From positions 1 to 6,663 of the forward strand of contig JAJZNY010000237.1 in the NCBI GenBank assembly GCA_021852245.1: a stretch of 6,663 nt of DNA. Reading direction: 5' to 3'. The DNA is from Planctomycetota bacterium. GTDB taxonomy: Bacteria; Planctomycetota; Phycisphaerae; WQYP01. A model generated the notes under the pieces. The model saw only the letters and a list, made by a program, of their open reading frames with translations. It was not told the DNA's origin and did not search any database. Shown here one piece after another: positions 1-5,929 of the stretch. Position numbers and translations under genes: made by a program. Position 1 is the stretch's first letter. Each line of letters opens with the position of its first letter.

Positions 1-1
1 C

Positions 2-106
2 CTTATCGACGCGCCCGAATGCCAGGCCATTGTCGAAGAACATCGCCGCATTCTGCGTCATTGGGAAGCCATCTTGATCCCCGGTCTGCATTACGATCGT
101 AATTGA
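2..106 (+). CDS. C-terminal end of an unidentified gene, possibly a sulfatase
   Basis: The frame is open from the left edge to a TGA stop at 104-106 and gives the last 34 residues of a protein whose body lies outside the window. The tail contains the amphipathic helix IVEEHRRILRHWEA, followed by a short polar end. Many bacterial formylglycine-dependent sulfatases end in a helix of this kind (a glutamate/histidine/arginine run followed by Leu-x-x-Trp), and sulfatases are common beside glycoside hydrolases in planctomycete polysaccharide loci, so a sulfatase is a reasonable guess. No catalytic motif is visible, and 34 residues cannot prove the family. The other two forward frames are rich in Arg/Ser/Pro and look non-coding. 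The gene converges on the GH31 gene. I see no clear terminator directly after the stop. Confidence 0.5.
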   Translation, partial: LIDAPECQAIVEEHRRILRHWEAILIPGLHYDRN

Positions 107-412
107 ACCGCAATTGGATGACGCCCCCGCGCCTGGTTAGGGATATGGTCGTCGGTCATACGGTATACGTTGCCGGAGTATGTATCTGGGTCAATACGAT
201 GCTGGGAGTGATGACACACTGGGACACATTCTCCATGCTGCCGTATCGGCATCGGTACGGGGCAGAGCCGTGACGGCCAGGTTGTGACTTGGCACTTTGT
301 GTTCAACGGAAACCCTCCCGTTACAGAGGCGAAATAAACTTGCGTTCCAGCGGTGTAATGTCAGGTGCAGAACCAAGGTTAAATTTCAGCTATTACGGTT
401 GCAGCAGGCATT

Positions 413-444
413 CCCCCAGATGACAGCGTGGATGTCCGTGGGGG
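413..444 (+). repeat. G+C-rich hairpin at the start of the broken signal-peptide ORF
   Basis: CCCCCA at 413-418 pairs with TGGGGG at 439-444. Inside it, after a small internal loop, GACA at 422-425 pairs with TGTC at 433-436, leaving a 7-base loop. No T run follows directly, so it is not a typical Rho-independent terminator, although a T-rich stretch begins about 30 bases later. It covers the possible ATG starts at 420 and 432 of the ORF described next. Its role is unknown, and chance is possible. Confidence 0.35.
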
Positions 445-837
445 CCTCTTATAGATCGCCATCTTCTCAATATTGGTTTGTTTTGGTCGCCTTGCTTTCC
501 GCCTGGTGTCTTTCAACCACTGCATCAGCGGCAACTACTATTTTTCCCCACACCAGAGGATCGTAAACGTGCGGCGAAGGACAGTGGGAGTGGGTGTAGC
601 TTGGTGGGGATGATTTTCGATGGCAGCTGGGGTTCGCGAGCCGCGGGCGTCGATTGCGGTGCGTGGGCGGAAATTTTAATTGATTGCTTCCATCCACAAC
701 ATTTGACAGTAGTCCGTATGAGTCAGAACGGAATCCCCTTGCCAACCCCTTATGACAGGTCCTCCATCAACCTACCCAACCGTCGGTTCAAATCTCGATC
801 ACCCAAATCACACCCGCACCACTCTACGTCAAGTTGA
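420..837 (+). pseudogene. Possible frameshifted small secreted protein, unidentified
   Basis: From the ATG at 420 (or the in-frame ATG at 432) the frame encodes a convincing signal peptide: a hydrophobic run WFVLVALLSAWCL followed by STTASA and then ATTIF, with the Ala-x-Ala cleavage pattern. It stops at 564-566, only 11 residues after the likely cleavage site. Deleting one base in the T5C4 tract at 541-549 would join the signal peptide to the next frame, which stays open to the TGA at 835-837 and continues as PTPEDRKRAAKDSG. The joined product would be about 138 residues. The first 60 or so residues after the junction look plausible for a mature protein; the end, rich in Arg, Ser, Pro and His, does not. 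No good ribosome binding site precedes either ATG, and I recognise no family. It may be a decayed gene, a homopolymer sequencing error, or chance. Confidence 0.25.
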
Positions 838-869
838 CCGGTCATACGCCGAAAAACATTGACAACAGC

Positions 870-945
870 ACAAAAAGAAAAGACATTCTCCAAGAGAGTT
901 TTGAGCCACGATCAGCCCGAACCGGTTACCGACAGCCTCTCTTGG
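870..945 (-). terminator. Candidate terminator downstream of the GH31 gene
   Basis: On the minus strand a perfect 9-base inverted repeat, CCAAGAGAG (945-937) and CTCTCTTGG (898-890), encloses a 38-base loop. It is followed after about seven bases by a T-rich tract (TCTTTTCTTTTTG, 882-870). The structure starts 68 bases after the GH31 stop codon, where a terminator for that transcript would be expected. The long loop and the gap between stem and T tract make it weaker than a textbook Rho-independent terminator. Confidence 0.4.
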
Positions 946-1013
946 CCATCGGTAGGAATTTGCCGCCGCGTCTCAAGAGAAAATATTTTTACCTGCGAGC
1001 CGCGTTTTACGGA

Positions 1014-3527
1014 TCAAATGATATCGACCGCAGGCGCGTCTGACTTTGTCCACGCCGGATGACCACTTTGGATCAGCCGACCGTTTGCTTCGTCCCAATG
1101 AAGGTGTGTGATGTCATATATGCCATCCTCATACTGGTAAGTTTCGCCGTCGTCCTGATAGATATCTATATCCGCATCGGCTCCCCGGTATACCCGTATG
1201 GACGCAATCTTCTGGGGTTGTTGTGTGTCAAGTATAGCGCTTCCAAACGGAACAATCGACCCAGCGCGAACAAAGAGAGGAATGACGTCGATGGGTGCGG
1301 CCGCATCGATGATTTGCCCACCGTGCAGCCGTTCATTGGTCCAGAAGTTATACCAGTCGCAGCCTGACGGCAGATAAACGGGACGGCTCGTGGCCCCCTG
1401 TTGCGTCACCGGCGCAACCATAAATGCAGGCCCGAACATATGTTGATCAGAAATATTACTCACGTTCGGGTCAGCAGGAAAGTCCATCCATAAGGCTCGC
1501 ATGTATGGAGCTCCGGTGCGATACGTTTTGTAGGCAAGGGAATAGGTGTACGGCAGTAATTGGTATCGAAAGCGAAGATATTTTTCAAGGATCGGCGTCG
1601 CTTCCTTACCAAAGGCCCAAACCTCGTTGTGTTTTCTCTCACCATGTACTCGCGTCACGGGTTGAAATACACCCCACTGAAACCACCTCACGAATAGTTC
1701 GGGGTAATCCGAATAGGCGCCAACGGTACGTTTTGCCCCGTCCGGGCTGACCAGCGGCTTATGAGGGGGACGATAATAGGCATGATTCGGTGGTCGCATA
1801 AACCCGCCGATGTCCGTACTCCAATAAGGCATGCCGCTGGCCGTAAAGTTCAAGCCGGCGGTGATCGATCGTCGAAGCATGTCCCATGTGTCGAAGATAT
1901 CGCTCGACCAGAATAATGTTCCATGCCGCTGAGCACCGAGATAGGCGGCTCGCGCCAAAATTAATACCCGTCGACTCTTGCCATAATCACGCCGAAAGCC
2001 GTCATAGATCGCACCCGTCTCAAACAACGGGTACACATTAAAGTACCGGTTACCCGCACCCACATACAAAAATTGATGCTCGGGGCTGGTATCCGGCTCG
2101 GTTTCATCCAGCCAGATGTAACTGAAACCGTCTTTCTTTACATAGTTATTGCGAATAGTGTCCCAAAACCATCTGCCCGCGTGCGGATTGGTCGCATCAA
2201 GGTTCGGCCCGGTCTGATCTCGGGCCCACCCAAAATAGGGGCTGCCGTCCGCTTTTTGGATAAACCAGCCTTTCGCCTTGAGCAACTTGTAATATCTTGA
2301 AAACGTCGCAAAATGGGGCCAGACACTTATCATCGTCTTGATACCCATGCGACCAAGCTCGCGATTCATAGCCGCCGGGTGAGGCCACCGCGATGGATCC
2401 AGATCGATATTTCCCATGACGGTGAAATTCAGAAAGTCCACCACCAACACATCAAGTGGAAGATTTCTTTCCCGGTATCCCTTGGCCACATCGATCAATT
2501 CTTTCTGCGTTGGATAGATGCACTTACTTTGTATATAGCCGTAGGCACCCTTTGGCAGCATGTGCGTAATACCCGTCAGGTGTCGGTATCCCGTGTATAT
2601 CTCATCGACCTTATCACTTTGGATTACAAAAAACGAAATCGCGTCTCCAACCTCAGACCGCCATTCATTGTTTTCGTTAATGGCCATCTTGATCGTGGTC
2701 TTCGACGCATTATCCCAGATGAATCCATAGCCTCGGCTCGAGACCATAAACGGAACCCCGACCCGCTCTCCACCCATCGCCCCGTAGTTGTGCCAGCATT
2801 TGATCAGTTGATCGCGTAAATCCAGATTGCCCAACTGATGCTGCCCCAACCCGTAATAGTGTTCGTCCGATGGCGAGTCAAAGGTGGCGGATATCCGGTA
2901 GCCGGGATCAAGCTTCCTATGAGCTTCCGTGATGTTCTCACCGGAATAGGGGCTATTTTTATACATCGACCACTTCCACAACGTCAGAAGCGTCTTGCCT
3001 TCCGGAGTCTCGATGGTGACGACATCAAAGCGGAGATTATTATTGATTACAGGCTTTCGCGGCGGCCGAAGCTTATCTCTCACCTGCTGGTAGACGGGAT
3101 CACGCGGCATAAGAGTCGGTGGCGGTGGAGATCCCGGCGAAACACGCACCACCAGACCGGCCGATCCCAGAATATCAAATCCGTCTGAACCTCTGCTGTG
3201 GCTCCAGCCGTTGCCGGAAGGCTTGGCAATCAACCCGTACCCCGGTTTGGCCAGAGCACCAGCTCTATTTAAGCTCAACGTGATTCGCACGATGTTGGCG
3301 GCGTATGGCTCCACCAGGATGGTCGCGTTGCCGCGGGTCAGGACAAACCGTCCATTCTGATGCTGATAACCCTTTTCAATATCCCTTGGTTCAACCTTGG
3401 TGCCCGCGGCAAAACCGAGGGGTGCAACGGCGTAAACGGATGCCGCGGCAATCCCCCATATCGCTTCGCGACGTGTAACTGAGACATCTGGGCCGCTGAG
3501 AGAAGTTTTCGATGGTATCAGTTTCAT
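1014..3527 (-). CDS. Exported GH31 glycoside hydrolase, alpha-xylosidase-like
   Basis: This 837-residue protein is a retaining exo-acting alpha-glycosidase of family GH31. Family knowledge places removal of terminal alpha-xylose (or alpha-glucose) in the exported space. The N-terminal beta-sandwich is about residues 55-320, with YYGLGQHQLGNLDLR near 224-238 and VSSRGYGFIWDN near 262-273. The (beta/alpha)8 barrel begins near 325. The nucleophile is Asp474 in YIWLDETEPD and the acid/base is Asp543 in FWSSDIFDTW, followed by LNFTASGMPYWSTDIGGF (559-576). The Trp-Leu-Asp-x-Thr-Glu-Pro-Asp and SSDI patterns match XylS/Xyl31A-type alpha-xylosidases better than yicI types or starch-acting alpha-glucosidases; this is from memory, so substrate is an inference. 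A C-terminal beta domain (about 670-800) is complete. Residues 18-41 (TRREAIWG, then an Ala-rich run) resemble a Tat signal. The start at 3527 is chosen because GGAGGT lies nine bases upstream. The gene lies 128 bases after the SASA gene and is probably co-transcribed with it. Confidence 0.93.
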   Translation of the reverse strand: MKLIPSKTSLSGPDVSVTRREAIWGIAAASVYAVAPLGFAAGTKVEPRDIEKGYQHQNGRFVLTRGNATILVEPYAANIVRITLSLNRAGALAKPGYGLIAKPSGNGWSHSRGSDGFDILGSAGLVVRVSPGSPPPPTLMPRDPVYQQVRDKLRPPRKPVINNNLRFDVVTIETPEGKTLLTLWKWSMYKNSPYSGENITEAHRKLDPGYRISATFDSPSDEHYYGLGQHQLGNLDLRDQLIKCWHNYGAMGGERVGVPFMVSSRGYGFIWDNASKTTIKMAINENNEWRSEVGDAISFFVIQSDKVDEIYTGYRHLTGITHMLPKGAYGYIQSKCIYPTQKELIDVAKGYRERNLPLDVLVVDFLNFTVMGNIDLDPSRWPHPAAMNRELGRMGIKTMISVWPHFATFSRYYKLLKAKGWFIQKADGSPYFGWARDQTGPNLDATNPHAGRWFWDTIRNNYVKKDGFSYIWLDETEPDTSPEHQFLYVGAGNRYFNVYPLFETGAIYDGFRRDYGKSRRVLILARAAYLGAQRHGTLFWSSDIFDTWDMLRRSITAGLNFTASGMPYWSTDIGGFMRPPNHAYYRPPHKPLVSPDGAKRTVGAYSDYPELFVRWFQWGVFQPVTRVHGERKHNEVWAFGKEATPILEKYLRFRYQLLPYTYSLAYKTYRTGAPYMRALWMDFPADPNVSNISDQHMFGPAFMVAPVTQQGATSRPVYLPSGCDWYNFWTNERLHGGQIIDAAAPIDVIPLFVRAGSIVPFGSAILDTQQPQKIASIRVYRGADADIDIYQDDGETYQYEDGIYDITHLHWDEANGRLIQSGHPAWTKSDAPAVDII

Positions 3528-3536
3528 TTCTGCAAT

Positions 3537-3542
3537 ACCTCC
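3537..3542 (-). promoter_or_regulatory. Ribosome binding site of the GH31 gene
   Basis: On the minus strand GGAGGT is followed by nine bases and then the ATG at 3527. This near-perfect Shine-Dalgarno sequence decides the start: the frame is also open 55 codons further upstream to 3692, but that extension overlaps the end of the esterase gene and would place the twin-arginine signal internally. Confidence 0.8.
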
Positions 3543-3655
3543 ATGAACAAACTCCCAACATACATCATCTACGGCATCAATCTGCGCGCAACACCCGCAT
3601 TCCAACTGCACCCAAAAGTACCGCGCCGCGATGCCACCTCTTTCGCTAACCGACG

Positions 3656-5545
3656 TTACCGGTTCGCATGCGCGCCGCCGTGGGCTTTGCAAAACGCCTG
3701 AGCCTCTTTGAGCCTCCGGGCGATGTCTGCATTCTCAAGAGCTATCATGAACATATGGCGTTCGTAGCCGTTCAATACCGTTGGCGATTGGCTCCGACGG
3801 CCGGTATAAGCGTGATAGAGTTGGTTCATCGTCCAATGGTCACTACGCTGGATCGCCAGCGGCAGATTCGCCACACCTGTTGTTACAACATTACCCATCG
3901 GATTTCTCGCCCAGGCGTAGCGATACGCAACAGGATCCGGAACAAATGGGCTTGAGAGGACAATCACGTTCAACTGATCGCCTCGGCGATTTGGATTTTT
4001 TCCGTATACAGCTTTGGCCGGATAGAACTTGCGGTTGTGGCCGGCGATGGCAAAACCATGAAATGTGCCGGCATGATTGTGATAGGGGGTGACGTCCTGA
4101 GTCAGCGTCAGAATAATTTCGTTGCCAGCGATCTTCATGCTTTTGATCATCGGGGGGAGCCATGGAATCTGCCGACTGTAGCCGTACTGCGTCGCCAGAG
4201 CCCAGCGTGCGATACGCAATCCCGCCGGTATTTTAATCTGCGGATGGTACCAATTCATACGGAAATCGAAGGTGCTGCAGAAGCCTATATTTTTGTCACC
4301 CGCTTTGCGCATCTTGACAAATGTGCGATACTGCGCCAATCGGACGTAGCAGCCGTTATCGGCCAGACCTTCCAAGAAATGTTTATTGGTTTGCGGTGCA
4401 CCATCCGTGCACAGTGACAGAATGCCGAACGGCAGATCCGGCGAATCAAATGCTTTGCGCCAGGCTGCAATCATCTTCGGGAAGATCTGTTCATACATCT
4501 CTCCACCGGTCGTTCTGTTACCCAACGAATTATTAAAGCCCTGGTGCCAGATGACGCCTTTGACTCTCAGCCCTGTCAACGGGGCCAACATTCCGTCGTA
4601 GCAGGTGCCCGGACGGTTGAAATCCTTGGCCGGCCCGGGTTGTAGAGTGGTAGGCGGATGTCCCGGCTTCGCCTTACCTATTTTGACGCGGTAATCGTAA
4701 AACTTGATACGCCGCTCAAGATCAGCTTGGGGATTGTAGTCCGCGATTTTCGTCTTCCATTTCTGCAACATCGTCTCAACGGGCGCCGTATGAATACTTT
4801 TGAGTACGGCCATGGGCGTCCAGGTTTGCAGTGTCGTTCCACCGCGTGAAACGTTGATGACTCCGATGGGAACGTGCGTGGTCATGTATATCTGCCTTGC
4901 AAATATGAAGGCGATGGCCGAAAAGGACGTTACCGATCTCGGTGTGCACACACGCCAGAACCCCCGACGATAGTGGCGGCCCCACCAGTGACTCCATTGC
5001 TCAATTTCCGGAAAATTTTTAACCGGCTTGGTCGTATTGTTTTCAGGGATGGTCAAGAGACGGATATTCTTGAAATTGGCTGCCTCGACCGCCAAATCCC
5101 CGTTGTGTACCCCCTGAATTGGAAAATCCATGTTACTCTGTCCCCCCGCAACCCACACATCTCCAATAAGTATGTTGTCCAGCGTGATGGTTTTGCCGTC
5201 ACCTTGGATGACCATGGTTCTTGGCTTGTCGCTCGCGGTCATGGTCGGAAACGTGACCTTCCAAGATCGGTCGGCCCCAGCCCTATCTGATCGCTTGAGC
5301 CCGGCAAAGTTTATCGTTATCTTGTGCCCAGGCGGCGCCCATCCCCATATGGCAATCGGTTTACCGCGTTGCAGCACCATGTTGGACTGAAACAGGTTGT
5401 CCACGCAAAGCCCGTTGCTCATGGCGGGTACATAAATAACATCCTTACCACGAGGCAAATTCTCGGCTCTTACTCCGGCCCATGCTCCAGTCAGTATGAT
5501 CACGAGCATGCTGGCCCGTACGTACAAACCTGTCGTCTTACGCAT
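3656..5545 (-). CDS. Exported sialate O-acetylesterase-like (SASA/DUF303) protein
   Basis: This 629-residue protein belongs to the SASA branch of the SGNH hydrolases, whose members remove O-acetyl groups from sugars (sialic acids, xylan, other glycans). Residues 1-27 are a Sec signal peptide: RKTTGLYVR, a hydrophobic run, then VRA before the cleavage site. A beta domain opens with FQSNMVLQRGKPIAIWGWAPPG (52-73, key motif VLQR-WG-PG), typical of the family. The catalytic block is WVAGGQSNM, with Ser137 as nucleophile. Block II is NVSRGGTTLQTW (231-242). Block III reads VIWHQGFNN (331-339) where the family usually has WYQGESN. The last block is NWYHPQIK, with His434, where most members have Asp-x-His-Pro; the acidic partner is therefore not at its usual place. 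Residues 255-315 form a charged, probably helical insert. The most likely function is an acetylesterase with altered specificity; a non-catalytic or differently wired enzyme cannot be excluded. Start 5545 is preferred over ATG 5548 and TTG 5551 on ribosome-site spacing. Confidence 0.88.
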   Translation of the reverse strand: MRKTTGLYVRASMLVIILTGAWAGVRAENLPRGKDVIYVPAMSNGLCVDNLFQSNMVLQRGKPIAIWGWAPPGHKITINFAGLKRSDRAGADRSWKVTFPTMTASDKPRTMVIQGDGKTITLDNILIGDVWVAGGQSNMDFPIQGVHNGDLAVEAANFKNIRLLTIPENNTTKPVKNFPEIEQWSHWWGRHYRRGFWRVCTPRSVTSFSAIAFIFARQIYMTTHVPIGVINVSRGGTTLQTWTPMAVLKSIHTAPVETMLQKWKTKIADYNPQADLERRIKFYDYRVKIGKAKPGHPPTTLQPGPAKDFNRPGTCYDGMLAPLTGLRVKGVIWHQGFNNSLGNRTTGGEMYEQIFPKMIAAWRKAFDSPDLPFGILSLCTDGAPQTNKHFLEGLADNGCYVRLAQYRTFVKMRKAGDKNIGFCSTFDFRMNWYHPQIKIPAGLRIARWALATQYGYSRQIPWLPPMIKSMKIAGNEIILTLTQDVTPYHNHAGTFHGFAIAGHNRKFYPAKAVYGKNPNRRGDQLNVIVLSSPFVPDPVAYRYAWARNPMGNVVTTGVANLPLAIQRSDHWTMNQLYHAYTGRRSQSPTVLNGYERHMFMIALENADIARRLKEAQAFCKAHGGAHANR

Positions 5546-5552
5546 CATCAAA

Positions 5553-5558
5553 TCCTTT
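5553..5558 (-). promoter_or_regulatory. Ribosome binding site of the SASA esterase gene
   Basis: AAAGGA on the minus strand lies seven bases before the ATG at 5545, four before the ATG at 5548 and one before the TTG at 5551. The spacing favours 5545; the TTG is too close. The two adjacent ATGs change the protein by one residue only. Confidence 0.6.
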
Positions 5559-5581
5559 CTACTGCCGCCTTCAAACGTAAT

Positions 5582-5719
5582 GCTTTCAGCTATACATGAT
5601 TGGACTGCGGCTTCAAGTCAGCCACGTCATCCTGATGAAATCAATTTACACCATCGGTATACGAACACGTACAAGCAAAAACAGTCTGACATCATCTCGA
5701 CAACACCACAGCTTTCAGC
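5582..5719. repeat. Two direct copies of GCTTTCAGC upstream of the esterase gene
   Basis: The 9-base word GCTTTCAGC occurs at 5582-5590 and again at 5711-5719. Each copy is a partial palindrome (GCT, three bases, AGC). The first copy touches the proposed -10 element and start site, the second lies about 100 bases upstream of the -35 element. This could be a pair of operator half-sites or chance. Confidence 0.2.
5589..5616 (-). promoter_or_regulatory. Candidate sigma-70-type promoter for the esterase-GH31 pair
   Basis: On the minus strand TTGAAG (5616-5611) and TATAGC (5594-5589) are separated by 16 bases, each matching four of six consensus positions. Transcription would start near 5582 and leave a leader of about 37 bases carrying the AAAGGA site. 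Promoter rules in the likely host group are poorly known, so this is a suggestion from position and partial matches. A second weaker possibility is TTGTAC with TGTAAA around 5645-5675. Confidence 0.3.
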
Positions 5720-5732
5720 CGTCTGAGATTTC

Positions 5733-5782
5733 AAAAAAAAGAGAGGGCGCGCGAAACATGATGCCAACGGCCCTGATCTCTC
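5733..5782 (-). terminator. Candidate Rho-independent terminator of the right-edge gene
   Basis: On the minus strand GAGA (5782-5779) and GGGC (5773-5770) can pair with GCCC (5748-5745) and TCTC (5744-5741), with a five-base bulge on one side and a 21-base loop. The stem is followed directly by eight Ts (5740-5733). It lies about 150 bases after the stop of the right-edge gene and just before the proposed promoter of the esterase gene, which fits a boundary between two transcription units. The bulge lowers confidence. Confidence 0.45.
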
Positions 5783-5929
5783 ACGAATAATGAACAAGTT
5801 CATCCATATCGACAGCTGCCGCCATTCATCTCAACCCCGAGTTAGAGAAATCCACCGTACGAAACCGGCCCGGGATCGCGGGGCACTGGACGCGTCGTCT
5901 TGTGCTGCGATAGTCGAACGCAGTCCCAA

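Larger units (their letters stand above)
107..1013. other. Convergent intergenic region without an intact gene
   Basis: This 907-base stretch lies between the stop of the left-edge plus-strand gene and the stop of the minus-strand GH31 gene. Reading frames in it are short, overlap on both strands and have atypical composition, with many Arg, Ser, Pro and His residues. The parts worth noting are a hairpin at 413-444, a signal-peptide-like ORF with an apparent frameshift from 420 onward, and a perfect 9-base inverted repeat at 890-945 followed on the minus strand by a T-rich tract. Nothing resembling a tRNA, an IS element or a repeat array is visible. The length is unusual for a convergent gap and may reflect a decayed gene. 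Confidence 0.6.
5552..5929. other. Gap between the esterase gene and the right-edge gene
   Basis: About 380 bases without a supported gene separate the stop of the right-edge minus-strand gene from the start of the esterase gene. Reading frames here are short and lack ribosome binding sites. The gap carries a candidate terminator (5733-5782), a candidate promoter (5589-5616) and two copies of a 9-base word, which together suggest a transcription-unit boundary. In 5783-5929 I see nothing recognisable. Confidence 0.55.

Noticed and set aside
91..376. Short minus-strand frames near the left edge
   Set aside because: Composition is rich in His, Arg, Pro and Cys, with no ribosome site or recognisable motif.
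1059..1367. Plus-strand frame of 102 codons with a membrane-like hydrophobic stretch
   Set aside because: It is entirely antisense to the C-terminal domain of the GH31 gene and has no ribosome site; the hydrophobic run mirrors codons of the real gene.
2313..2819. Plus-strand frame of 168 codons
   Set aside because: It lies antisense within the conserved barrel of the GH31 gene and shows no family motif.
3528..3655. Separate promoter for the GH31 gene in the 128-base gap
   Set aside because: The only -35-like word (TTGGAA) has no acceptable -10 element at the right spacing.
3528..3692. A 55-codon upstream extension of the GH31 frame with a start at 3692
   Set aside because: It overlaps the end of the esterase gene, contains Cys-rich sequence unlike a signal peptide, and lacks the strong ribosome site that precedes the ATG at 3527.
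4037..5290. Several plus-strand frames of 60 to 140 codons
   Set aside because: All are antisense to conserved blocks of the esterase gene and have unlikely composition.
5549..5551. TTG as start of the esterase gene
   Set aside because: It lies only one base after the AAAGGA site; the ATG at 5545 has good spacing.
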